Origin: Chondrosia reniformis
Lineage: Eukaryota; Porifera; Demospongiae; Chondrillida; Chondrillidae
Assembly: GCA_947172415.1 (NCBI GenBank)
Contig: OX359198.1
Span: 6,293,401-6,357,400, forward strand
Length of the DNA stretch: 64,000 bases
Direction of reading: 5' to 3'
Shown: piece after piece, positions 47,982 through 60,000 of the stretch
How positions within the stretch are numbered: position 1 is the first letter of the stretch
How the letters are laid out: each line of letters opens with the position of its first letter
Program-made: the position numbers and the translations under genes
The notes under the pieces: generated by a model
Databases searched by the model: none
Seen by the model: only the letters and a program-made list of their open reading frames with translations
Told to the model about the DNA's origin: nothing

Positions 47982-50900
47982 ATGAATTTCCGAATCTATA
48001 TCCTTCTTTTAGTACTGGTAGAGACGAGATCACAAGAATGTCTCTGGCCTGATGATGATAGTGAGTGCACTGTGGTTAAGTTTGCGTTATATAGTACGTA
48101 TATTGTTAGTAAGAAGCGCTGCCGTGTAACAAGAGGAACGAGTCGATAATGAGACAGTTTTTTGTTCCTTCGAAATATTTATCCACAGTCACCGAGTATA
48201 CGTAATGCGATAAATTACAGTACACACCTAAACAGTTATGAATCTAGTGAACTATATGGAGAGGGCGCAACAATGTGGATAGTGAATATTCTGTAATTAT
48301 AACGTAATGGAAAAACGAATTAACATGTATAGCTCTTCCATTGGACTGTAAGTCTTTAATCAATTCGTATAATTATTAGTTACCTATATTGAGGTATACA
48401 TAGAGAAAGGTAGTTAGTAGGAATCCAAATTCTATCAATATTAATGTAAATATTTAAATAACAGACACCATATAATAGTCAATTAATGAATATCATTTCA
48501 GATTCCATTGAATAAATCCATTACACATAATACATGTATGTGTTCTTAATTAATTACAGATTGTACTGAAGATATTAAAGTCACAGCTTCCTATGACCAG
48601 CCGCTAATCACAACTGAGCAAAAGTTAACTTTGAGATGTACTACCAAAAATCCTTGTTTAAATCATACAGCCTTTAGGACTTGGGACTTTACTAATGGAT
48701 TAAATATGAAAAAAGAGGGGGCCTGTTTGAATGGATCAAACCTTCAGCCTATCAATACCCAGTATAAAGAGGACGATACAATCATCCTTGTGTATGAGTG
48801 GTCGGCTACTGAATCGATCTCTAATTTTGCTGAATATGAATTTATATGCTTTTCAAATGGAGTAGGATGCATCTGTGCTGAACCAAGGATTTCCCAGCAA
48901 TTCAACATTACTGTGCTTAATAGCAGCTACATGAGTAAGTATATTATATAATCACTGAAGATATTGTATAATATACATACATAACATAAGGCAGGATGTA
49001 TACATACATCACATAGAGTTTTACATGTAAGTACATTTATGCATGTATTATCTATATTTGATTCACAGAGCCAATTGAATTCATTGACAAGGGATATTCA
49101 GCTGAACTATATATTAATCTAACTGTAACAAACCAATATGCAGTGAATATTACAGTAGAAACATTGCAAAAATTCCAAGAAAATGTCAAAATAAGTTTAA
49201 AACATACAGCTCCAAGTAGATATGGCTTCTCTATTTTAGAGGAATACAGCATTATCAATACTACAAAACATTATCATCAAGGCGGCGGTAAAGTAACATT
49301 CTCCCTGGCATTCATATTTAAGTCTGCAGCTGCTGACCTGCAGGAATATATAGAAGAAGAGTTGGTTTGGTCTGTCAGCCTCTTCAATTTTAGCATCAAC
49401 AAAACAATACATGTTACACTAGAGCTAGGGGACCCGGAAGAGGAATCCTCTGATAATAACGTACCAATTATAGTTGGCACTGTAATTTCAGGAATTATGA
49501 TTATTGTCACAGTAGCAGTAATAATATTAGTGTCTCTTTGTTGTTATCATCAAAAATTTAAAGTTAAAGCCTCCAGACCCGTGGAATCAGACACTGAAAA
49601 ACTATTACACAAGGTATGTATACTTTCCTTATAAACCTAATAGTATGCTAATTATGCATGTTAGGAACTAGAAGTTCTTGTGATTCATTCATATTTATGT
49701 CTCTCAACAATCATGCATCAAAGGTGGAAGCTGAGTTTCTTAGCACTGGGCTACTATACCAGTGGGACCAGTTGGAAATGAAGGAAGTTTTGGGAGAAGG
49801 AGCTTTTGGCATAGTGTACAAAGGAACGCTTAAATGCGGTAGTTCACAACCCAAAGAAGTGGCTGTAAAATCTCTTAAAGGTACTACGAATAACTAAAAT
49901 GAATTAATTTAATCCAAAACATCTACCTGTTCCTCCCTCCATCCTTTGGTTAATCTATTTGTCCTCCATCAATTTTTCCATCCATTTGTGTGTTTCTGTA
50001 AAATGAGCTGTGATGAACAAGTTATAGTCAGATATTCAAATATTCTTCTATATAACTTAGAGACCTATCTAGCTATATATGTGCATTATATATAGCATGC
50101 ATATGGATGTACATGTACAAATGAAATGATATGGGTTATTTGTTGGTATCTAGGTGTATTCCTTTGAACATATTAATGGATGTGTATACATGTAATATAA
50201 GGGTATAATCAGGAATGATGTAATGTTAGAGCCAAATTGAATAACAGCATGTGTTAATGGATAATGTCATTCCAGAGAGTATCTAGGTGTATTCCTTTGT
50301 CCATATTAATGGATGTGTATACATGTAATATAAGCATATGGTTTCCACCTATACGTATGCAGGTAATCCCAATGTAGAGACTTTAAGAGAGTTTGTTAAT
50401 GAGTTTAGGTTGAGTTGCAGAGCTGGATATCACCAAAATATTGTTAATTCAGTCGGAGCAATAATCAAGCAGAGTATGTTTTTGATCCACATATATATAT
50501 ATATATATATCTATTCTGACAAACTGTATGACTTCACATACGTACATACACGAGCGTGAAGATTTGGTTCTCAATTACTTTATATGCTTGTACATACATA
50601 TGTACATAAAGGTATATGATAAGCACTAAGTAATTTACTCATCATCGTAGCCTTTGCACAGGGCAAGTGTAATTAATTCCCTTCACACATAGGTATGTAA
50701 TGCATATCTAAGGTTGATGTACATATTTGTAGGCTTTAGTATGGTTGGCTTGCATTCATTCAATATAATATGTGTTCCTTTAGATCATTTTTATATCCTG
50801 GGAGAACTGGCCAGTCAGGGTAATTTACTAGCCTATCTGAGAAAGAAACGACACAATGGAGAAATACTTTCTTGGCAAACAAAAATAGACTATGGCCTTC

Positions 50901-53900
50901 AGATTTCCAAGGGAATGGCTCACTTGGCCAACAAGAAGGTGAATCATTTAGGCTGACTTGAATACCTGTGCATCCATTGTTGAGTTTAAGTTTTGTTGCC
51001 ATTTAGATATTTCACTGTGACTTGGCAGCTAGAAACATAGTCATCAGTGAGAATGGAACTCTAAAAATAGCTGATTTTGGTTTAGCAAGAAAGATTTACT
51101 ATGAAGTGTATCTCAAACAAGTAACTAACAAGGTCGGTGTTTATGTACTGTACAAATATACTTAGTTTAAAATTGTATTATATAACTGCATACTGTAGCA
51201 AAGTGACCTATCAGTTGTATAATTAAAATTGCATATCATATGAGACATTAATTATATAAGGAAATATTAAAAGGTGTATTTATTACAAATCTTCAATATT
51301 ACTCCCCTCCAAATTTGCAATCTGTGATATGTTAAACTTAAAATATCTCTCAGATGGTTTCATCTTGTGAGCGTCTAAAGATGAACCATCTGAAGATATT
51401 ACGTTTGATGAAGTTAAAAGAAATCCCTGGCAATCTAATTTAATATACACTTAAAAAATTTCAAGAATTACAGTAAATGCTCATGTGGGCGGACAACAGA
51501 CATAACACTATTTCTAATATCTTGCATCATAATACTCATCATAATAAAATAGCAATATATTGTATAGATACGTATGTATATAGAGATGAATTTAATATAT
51601 AATATATATATATTATGGGTATATACGTATATATATATACCACAACACCAAATAAGGACCAGAGTACTGTTGTATATATGTATACATACTAAATGCTTTG
51701 TATGATTTTGTGTGAACAAGAATTACATAGTTACACCTTGAGGCATGTACTAGACATGAGGGAGGTAGTCAGTGGTATGAGAATGTTGGTTGGTATACAA
51801 TAGGAGTAGCCGAGCTGACACAATGTGAACAATTATATTGTAATATGATAGCATGGTGAAACTTGTGCTCACGTTCTATATATATAGAAACAGTTGATAC
51901 ATTTTTATGCATTTTGTTACATGTTTGTTGTTATTGATTACATACAGACTAAACTCCCCCTCAAGTGGATGGCTCTTGAAAGTTTAGAAGGATATGAATT
52001 TAGCAGTCAGTCAGACGTGTGAGTTGTTAAAGTTATTAAAACAGTATTATTGCTGTGTATATGTTATATGTAAATGCATTATTGCTGTGTATATGTTATA
52101 TGTAAATGTATTATTGCTGTGTATATATTATGTAAATGCATTATTGCTGTGTATATGTTATATGTAAATGTATTATTGCTGTGTATATATTATGTAAATG
52201 TATTATTGCTGTGTATATGTTATATGTAAATGTAAGTATTCAATCATAGCCAGATTGTATACATTCTTAGTCAGTCTTGACCTTGTTTTGTGGATGAAAG
52301 ATTAGTACATTGTGTTAGTTGTTTTTACTACAAGTCTAAGCTACCAAAGTACAACAGACTGCTGCATATGCAAAATTAATGCCAATTAATTGCATATGTA
52401 TATACCATGTTGATTGTACATACGTATATAGGCAGAGAGGACACTTCAATCTTTATAAGTGCAATTTAACAGAGAGAAGACTTATATACTTCCTATGTCC
52501 ACTCAACTACCTAATTTTCATTTCTTAGTGAGGCCCTGTGGCTAGAAACAATTAAAACTGTAATTGCAATGGATTCAATGAAACACTGTGCTTTCAACCA
52601 CAAACTGACCAATAGTCACCACATCTCATATAATGATATCAACAATTAATTAGCTACATACTGCATAATTGTTTATTAAACCATAACATTATTATACATA
52701 TGAAATTACTTATGTTTAGGTGGTCATATGGTGTGTTGCTATGGGAGATATCGACTATGGGACAGTCCCCTTATCCTGGTATACAACCTTATGAAATACC
52801 CTCCAGATTGAAGGAGGGTTACAGAATGGAAAGACCACCTGAATGTCCAATTAATCTGTGAGTTGTTATACCATGAACAAAGGCTATAATGTTGTTGTGC
52901 AAAAACATTACCTTGTCATTCTAATTATTAACTAAGTTTGTGTCATCTTATACAAGTTACATTTTAAACTTTGTTATATGTATGTTACAGTATATATAAC
53001 AACATACGTATATAACCATTTAAGTATCACTGACCACATTTTGTATACATATCTTGGCTGGGGGACAGGCGTCCAAGATGGATTTGCTTATCACCATAGC
53101 TTTGCACAGGCCAAGTGTAATCAACTCTTCCCTTACACCTTTATGTATATGTGTATGTACGTATATATATTAGGTGGACGTTAATAAGGAGTTGTTGGCT
53201 GCCGCTTCCAAATGAGAGACCTGCCTTTTCACAGCTTGTTGCAATGATGGATTTACTTACAAGTGACTGTGACTCTCTACTGGTATGAATGTATATTTAA
53301 TACTAGACAAATCTTAACTATAGATTATCTATATAAAACACCACATTCCAAAAACTGTAGTTACCCTGCCTATGAAGCTAAGGAAACATAAAGAGAATAG
53401 CTAAATTTTCTTAGACTAATGACTTAGGGCAAACCTATAGAGCTTTGGATGAGGATACAGTTAGGCTTCTTTTCTTCCTTTCTCCACTGGGCCATTTATT
53501 ACATGTACAGTTGGTCTATAAGTTATAGGTCGTCATGGAGTAGATGCATGTTATGCATTTCTTGCCCTATTTGGAATAAACAATTCAGGAATTATTCTAT
53601 AGAAATTAAACCTATATCAATAAAAGCATTTTTATAACAAATGCAGGCCTCTTCTGATCTTATAAGCAACCATGGAGGAGCTTACGCAAGCAACTGTGAG
53701 AACATCTTAGAGGACAATGAGGGAGATCCCAACAATACTGAGGGCACCTGGTTCTCCTTCTATGGAGGCTCATGTGAACATTGTGGACAAGACTGTTCTA
53801 CCTGTGAAAGGCAAGGGAATGTTCACATCCATGAGGGAAATGGAGAATATACAGAAGAGACTGACAGTGATTGCTGTCACCACTGCAAACAAACAGTCAG

Positions 53901-54366
53901 AAGAATGGTACATATACGTACATATATATATTAATATATGCATACTTATACAAGTGCTATATCTCTACATATACATGCATATACGTACATATATATATTA
54001 ATATATGCATACTTATACAAGTGCTATATCTCTATATATACATGCATATACATACATATGTATATTAATATATGCATACTTATACAAGTGCTATATCTTT
54101 ATATATACATGCATATACGTACATCTATAATTACACTCTTATATAATGTGTAGCCTTCACAGTACAGTAATATTAGTGACAGAAGTACCACCGGATTAAT
54201 AAGAAAACTAAGTCTAAACAATGAAACTTGCTACAATCCAATTCCAATTTGTGAAAATACTGATCAAGAATCAGAAACAGCCAGTTCAAGAGCTGATTCT
54301 GGGACAAGAATGCTCCCATCATTCGGACTGCATTATCCACTAATGTCCAATTCTAGTGAAGTCTAA
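47982..54366 (+). CDS. Receptor tyrosine kinase with unfamiliar ectodomain and Cys-rich cytoplasmic tail
   Basis: Twelve exons: 47982-48060, 48560-48934, 49069-49613, 49724-49880, 50363-50473, 50784-50938, 51007-51132, 51948-52018, 52720-52857, 53174-53282, 53647-53907, 54154-54366. Phases all agree and give 779 residues. Signal peptide at 1-17; exon 2 looks like one Ig-like domain (Cys, Trp, Y-x-F-x-C); helix at about 281-308. Kinase about 350-620: [11 protein letters not shown], catalytic Lys382 in EVAVK, Glu399, HCDLAARN (Asp479), DFG at 497-499, paired Tyr in the activation loop (KIYYEVY), [20 protein letters not shown] and CW-x5-NERPAF. The AARN and KWMA signatures mark a tyrosine kinase. 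The HRD Arg is Cys here. The tail has a CxxC-rich segment (exon 11) and several tyrosines. The ectodomain matches no receptor family that I recognise. The exon 4 acceptor and the GTCGGT donor of exon 7 are the weakest sites. Confidence 0.88.
52041..52232. repeat. 32-33 bp tandem repeat in kinase intron 8
   Basis: About six units of ATTATTGCTGTGTATATGTT plus ATATGTAAATG, some shortened. It starts about 25 bp after the exon 8 donor and carries no coding potential. Confidence 0.9.
53422..53502 (-). repeat. Dispersed ~90 bp repeat, copy 4
   Basis: Inverted copy of the dispersed element in kinase intron 10: CTATAGAGCTTTGGATGAGG followed by TTCTCCACTGGGCC, the reverse complement of the GGCCCAGTGGAGAA-type left end. 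Confidence 0.7.
53908..54130. repeat. 67 bp tandem repeat in kinase intron 11
   Basis: A little over three units with a spacing of 67 nt, measured between the CTTATACAAGTGCTATATCT blocks at 53945, 54012 and 54079. It fills almost the whole intron between exons 11 and 12. The Tyr/Ile-rich ORFs through it are artefacts. Confidence 0.9.
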
Positions 54367-54672
54367 GTGAATATGACTATAGAGCTTTAAATTCATTTTA
54401 TCAACAAAGCATGTATATTATACCAAGAACTTACACAAAACATATTTTAATTTTTCCAAATGAATTATAACATGTACAGTACTGTATATGTTCAATAACA
54501 TACATTTGTAAAAGAAACATTCAATGAACTATATACATTTATTACATGAATCAATATAACACATATTAATCTGTTAATTTTAAAAGTACGTATATATACG
54601 TATTTAGAGATTATTCCCCGCATCTGAATAGTACTTCTCTTTTAATTGTAATACTCTTGCTTTATATCATAA
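54367..54672. other. Convergent 3' gap between the kinase and SPO16-like gene
   Basis: 306 bp, very AT-rich. A TTTATT at 54537-54542 is AATAAA on the minus strand, about 130 nt past the stop of the SPO16-like gene, and is a fair polyadenylation signal. I see no canonical signal for the kinase on the plus strand. Confidence 0.5.
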
Positions 54673-56811
54673 TTACACTGTGTCTTCTTGAAAGAATTGC
54701 GTCACTGCTTCTGTGCCAAGCAAAAGCAGGTCCTCCTGAGAGGAATGAGCAATGTTTGAAAGGCTGCCAACTCTACTTAGGAGCAGAGCAGTGTCTAGTA
54801 AAAGAATACGTGCACACCAAATGATGGTAGGTATATAGTAAAACAAATATATCTACTAATTCTGTGTATATATGATACACATGTATATATATATGTATGT
54901 ATATATGTACATATATACATACATATGTACATTGTATGTATGTATACATATAAAAAATCTTAGTACCTTGCTGATTAATGGGTAAGCGCTGGCATATTGC
55001 TTGAATGGATGAGTCTGAATATGGGCTTTCGGTGAACCTTTGATATCGCTCTTTGATAAGCTCACTTACCGATTTCACTGAAACCTTTGAGAGTACAAAA
55101 ATACACAAAACAGTGCATCAACAATTAAGATGTTAAGACATTTTATTACATTTAGGCTTGACTATACATATATAGAGGATCGTAAGTAGAATTGATCCAA
55201 TACACATGCCCCATTCAGAAGATATGTACCATAACAGTAGAAGTGATGTGTATATGCTCAGTATGTCACTTCTGTATGGTTTATTAGTTTATATTACATG
55301 ATCACTGTTTGATAAATATTTTTCTATAAGATCTGCCATTATCATTTATGATGATGTTTCTAATTTTGAAATGATTTCATTTAACTTGTAAATACAGTAT
55401 ATACCTTGGCTATCTGGATCATCACATCCAGGCATTCTGGAACATTGTGGACAGGCAATAGAGATGTGGGGTGACCTAAAAATCTGCAAGAAACAAAAAT
55501 GCAACCTATAGTGTATAGATTGTATTACAATGTGTATATACGTAGGTCTGACATTATACTCCAATAACATAATGATAATGTAAAGATCATGTGTGAACCA
55601 GTGACTCCAGACCAGACTTATGAATCAGTGACTCCAGACTAGACTTATGAATCAGTGACTCCAGACTAGACTTATGAATCAGTGACTCCAGACTAGACTT
55701 ATGAATCAGTGACTCCAGACCAGACTTATGAATCAGTGATTCCAGACTAGACTTATGAATCAGTGACTCCAGACTAGACATACTTTACTTTACCTTTAAT
55801 TACATTACATTAATTTTGTTATAGTGACTCATGGGCCTAGTGCTGCTTTTTTAGTTATACCATGTGTCACTTTAATAAACAATTATTATTATTATAATAA
55901 TCTTAACCATTCTTACTTGTTCTGAAGAGTGGTGAATGCAGATCTCTCCTCTGGTCCATGTATAGGAGACAGAGCTAACAGATAAACCTTTTGATGTCCT
56001 TGTTTGAAACTGTTTATTCTACACACAACAATGTACACATTTGGTTCACTTAAAACTCTATAGCAATATAAGTATATTTAAACATCATTTTTCAACATGC
56101 TACCTCTACTTTAGAGTAAAAGGCCCTATACCTATAGTGATGAGGATTCAAGAGTTTTCTTCTCCACTGGGCCATGCCCATATCATCATGGAGACAACCT
56201 TAAAAACCTGCTTGTCATGCAAGATATTGTGACAAATATTAATAAAATGGAGGATAAGGTTCTAGACTCAAGGAACTATGTATGTTTTTCCTCCAATGAT
56301 GTACACAGATGACTTTTGTTTGGTTATAATAACCTTTTGACCAGTACGTATACATGAAGGGCGTTGTTCTATACACACACCTTTCTAAAAGGTCAGGGGA
56401 TATCCTCTTTTCTCCATCAACCCACTCGACCAAGACTTTAGACATATCCACTAGCAAAAAAGCGACAGCTGGAAATAGAATCGTGCCGGTAGGAAGTAAC
56501 TTTGAGACTATACCAACAGAGGAAGGATATCTATAGATTCACATATACTTCAGTAACTTGTTTAATCACTGAATTAATTAAACTCTATTCACGTTGCTCG
56601 ATTATTTTGGTGTCAGAAAGTTTGTATCGTATGTATCTTCCTATTTCTAGTGAAATACGCAGCTGGGAATATATACATATATAGATAAACTCGACTGCTA
56701 ACATTTAACTTTAATTTTCGTGTTTCCCTGACAAAACTGCTGTAAGCAAATCTCCATCTCGCTACCCCTCAAACTTTCATCGAGTACAACAGACCATTCG
56801 ACAACTTCCAT
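54673..56811 (-). CDS. SPO16: SPO16-like meiotic crossover protein (C1orf146 homologue)
   Basis: Minus-strand exons: 56738-56811, 56381-56530, 55917-56018, 55405-55483, 54967-55084, 54673-54794, giving 214 residues with consistent phases. The key stretch reads GTILFPAVAFLLVD ... HGPEERSAFTTLQNKFLGHP ... LLPVHNVPECLDVMIQIAK. This matches my memory of vertebrate SPO16 (VAFLLMD, HGPEEW, RFLG, LPVHN, TIAK in the same order and spacing). The family has an XPF-ERCC1-like fold and works with SHOC1/Zip2 in the ZZS complex that stabilises meiotic recombination intermediates. The last exons (ICQRLP ... LLSRVGSLSNIAHSSQEDLL) look like a helix-hairpin-helix module. The exon 1 donor (CAGCA|GTTTTG) is weak, but it restores both frame and family length. 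The assignment rests on recalled similarity; other XPF-like proteins such as FAAP24 are less likely. Confidence 0.72.
55590..55785. repeat. 27 bp minisatellite in SPO16-like intron 3
   Basis: About seven near-identical copies of a 27 nt unit (AGTGACTCCAGACTAGACTT + ATGAATC). Because 27 is a multiple of three, one minus frame stays open as SLESLIHKS repeats. It lies between exons at 55483 and 55917 and neither end is a splice site, so I treat it as non-coding. Confidence 0.92.
56115..56175 (-). repeat. Dispersed ~90 bp repeat, copy 5
   Basis: Diverged inverted copy in SPO16-like intron 2: AGTAAAAGGCCCTATA, then TGATGAGGATTCAAGAG and TTCTCCACTGGGCC. Confidence 0.6.
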
Positions 56812-57069
56812 AATGATTTTTACTGTATATCCATGGATATTTGGAGTGCTGTTTGCTTTAATCGTAAAGCGCGCGGGGCGAAAGGACGCGATACGTTACG
56901 CGTATAGAATATTCACGTACACTTGCGGCAACTATATGCATGGACCTTATATATAGGGCTGTAAGTATGCGTTCCCTTCCCAATGAGATATTATCAAGAT
57001 GTATTGTTCACATTGTGAATAAAGACCATCAATAAGATTACAGATATAATATATACTTGTGTTTAATCT
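56812..57069 (-). promoter_or_regulatory. Promoter region of the SPO16-like gene
   Basis: 258 bp between the stop of the transporter gene and this start codon, both on the minus strand. It contains a local CpG-dense patch (AAGCGCGCGGGGCGAAAGGA at 56866 and ACGTTACGCGTATAG nearby) that stands out from the AT-rich background. An ATTAAA on the minus strand at 57062-57067 sits directly after the transporter stop and could serve its polyadenylation. Confidence 0.5.
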
Positions 57070-60000
57070 TTATCTACAGAAATTTATTAGCCTATGATAA
57101 CAGATGCGAAGAAAATGAGGAAATTTTCTTCTGAGAAGACTTTGCTGTGAGGGATCTTTGACAGGTGGCATAAAAATTATGGCAACTCCTGCAGCAAACA
57201 CCATCAGAGCTACAGTCAGGATGGGAACACCTATAGACAGTTAAACAGGGAGGAAATGGACAGTATATTTACCACCAGTGGACTTCTTTATCAATGTAAT
57301 GAGCTGCAGTAATAAGGCTGAGCTAAAACCAAATAACATTGTTGTGACTCACATACACAAGAAAATGGTGTTACCTGGATTTGTGTTTCGTAGTGCAGCA
57401 AATGCAAATATAGCTGTAATTGACGCTATCCTGCCCAAGGCAGTGAATGTGCCAAAAGCAGTGGATCTACGTAACATGTAGAAATCACTCATGATAACCT
57501 TCAAGAGAAGCATTTTGGTTCAAAGTGCTGTACAATCTACTACCTTTAACACTTACACCTTGTTGTGCAAAATTCTGGACTTTGAATTTAAAAAAAATAG
57601 ATATAACAATTTTGTATGTATGTAAAAAACACTTTGTAAAGTAAACATCATCTAAATCATACATACATATTAAAAGTGTTGGCAGGAAAGCCATGCATGT
57701 CTGTTGACAAATAGTCACTGTCCAGCATAAGCAGTGTATAGTGGACTAGTTATATATTATATTGGCTGACCTAATCTTTGTGGGGAACCCTTCCACTATT
57801 ATGTAGTCCAATGCATTCCATCCCACAATGCTAAAACCGCTAAACAGAGTTGTCATGGCAACCACAGAAGTCTCATTTGCTGGTATAAACCAGAAAAAGA
57901 ATACGCTCAGACTTGCTACTGCCATTGAGACCACTGCAAACAACAGACACAGTATAATGTCACCATTTACAATGCAACCAAAGACTCAGATCAAGAAGAC
58001 AAAGATTCCCAAGATCAAGAAGAAGACAAAGAGATTCCCGGGGTCACTGATGAAGGGTGCAAATCCCAGAACAGCTATCTGGCGCGGTGGAGAAAAAGAA
58101 AAGTAGAAGGAGAAGCCTCTTGTATCCTCATCCAAAGATCTCACTAGGTTTAGTTCCCTATAGGCCTTTTACTATAAAGTAGATGTATGTAAGAAAAATG
58201 GTGTATTAATTATTCATTTCCTATACATACATTATGTATAATATAATATTGCAATGATTGACATATTTACCAAATAAAAACTTTCCTCCAACAAGATTAA
58301 TAGTGATAGCAGCTGTAAGTTGTCCTGGTAAATTTGCTGATGCTGCAATTACAGAGTCAAGAAAGGCCTTGGAACAATCTTTATGTAGTGTGACATTGTA
58401 GCCACATTCCTCAATACATTGTGTAGTTGTTGAGTTTTGTAGATCTTGAAAATATTCTGGCAGCCATATAAGTAGACCATAGTATCTGGAGGATTAGGAG
58501 AACACTTAACACAGGCCCATAGCTTCGCACCATGCAGGAATTGTCATCTACTGAGCATTAACAAACAATAATGTTCAGTATGTGAGGAAATGATAGGGAG
58601 ATTGTATGTTGCGCTCATTTAGAATAATAATAAGCCTCAGAAACAATATCTCAGCAATTGAACGTTTTGACCCGGAGGTTTTCATAAGCAATGGAAAAAA
58701 ACAAGTATGCAAGTACAACTGCAACCCTAACTGAGGAAGTACAACAATTATTTCAATTGAGGAAGTACCAATTATTTCAATTGAGAAACAATAACAAGTA
58801 TGGGGGATTTATTAATTTTCTGATGCTTAATTGATGCATTTAGCAATGTATAAAATTTAAATTTCCAATTTATCATCACCACTAAAAGTAGTAATGTATA
58901 TAATATGTAGCTGTATGCATATGGAGTTCTATAGACTCAAAGCGAGTTTATGGAACTAGTATGGAACTGTACTGAGAACACTTACATTGTTGCTTCAAGA
59001 GCTGTATCATGGTGAATAAATACACAGACCATGGTACGCATACAACACTCTACAAATACGTACAATAATATTATGCACCAAATGCAATGGAACAGAATGG
59101 GAGATTGATTGATGTCTTATAAGGAGGAGGTAAGAACATACCCAAAGCCAAGTGACCAAAACACGAGAATGACAATCACTGAACTACAAACATGTGCTCG
59201 AGTGAATAGTACAATGAAATTCTTGATTATCTGAGGGAATAGAAAAGGAATTAAATGCTACAGCCCGATAGATACAGAGTACAGCTAGATGGATACAGTC
59301 TACAGCCCGATAGATACAGAGTACAGCTAGATGGATACAGTCTACTGCTAGATGCTATACAGTAAAGTGAAAATCACAGAATTCATACCTTAAAAGATAT
59401 AATGAGACCCTTTTTAGGTATGGGATAAACTCTCTTTTCACAAAAGGTCTTTGTCTCCTCCCTGTCTTCCTCAGTCTCATCATTTACATTAGGAGACTGA
59501 GTATTCAAATTTTCAAATATGTTCACAAGATCTTCATTTGTGGACCTCCTATAGCAACATGCATTGTTAATTCGCTTTATTTTCAATATTACTTTCATAA
59601 ATCTCCCAAATTTCTTTTTCTAAATAAAAAGTGCATAGTAAAATTAACAATTTAGCAGATTGGCAGATACATATAATATTTGGTTGAATGTGTTCATACT
59701 CTTGGATTAGCTTTTTGGAGGTTTCTGTAATGTACTGCTGAAGATGGACCTCAATCACACATGTACTCACACGCCTCAATCACACATGTACTCACACACC
59801 TCAATCACACATGCACTCACACGCCTCAATCACACATGTACTCACACACCTCAATCACACATGTACTCACACACCTCAATCACACATGTACTCACACACC
59901 TCAATCACACATGTACTCACACACCTCAATCACACATGTACTCACACACCTCAATCACACATGTACTCACACACCTCAATCACACATGTACTCACACACC

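Noticed and set aside
50338-50559. Stand-alone ORF starting [12 protein letters not shown]
   Set aside because: Only 50363-50473 is coding, as kinase exon 5; the rest is intron, including a TA microsatellite.
53871-54153. Tyr/Ile/His-rich plus-strand ORFs after kinase exon 11
   Set aside because: They read through the 67 bp tandem repeat of intron 11; the kinase frame is carried by the splice from 53907 to 54154.
55587-55781. Minus-strand ORF of SLESLIHKS repeats, or a CRISPR-like array
   Set aside because: It is a direct 27 bp minisatellite without spacers, inside an intron of a eukaryotic gene.
57828-58106. Plus-strand 92-codon ORF, Lys/Thr-rich
   Set aside because: It is antisense to transporter exon 6 and runs into the intron and a dispersed repeat.
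59660-59742. Possible extra transporter exon encoding VHLQQYITETSKKLIQEY on the minus strand
   Set aside because: Joining exon 2 (ESPAWLLE) directly to 59619 (KKKFGRFMKVILKIKRIN) keeps phase 0 and matches the family pattern better; the extra stretch has no donor in a compatible phase.
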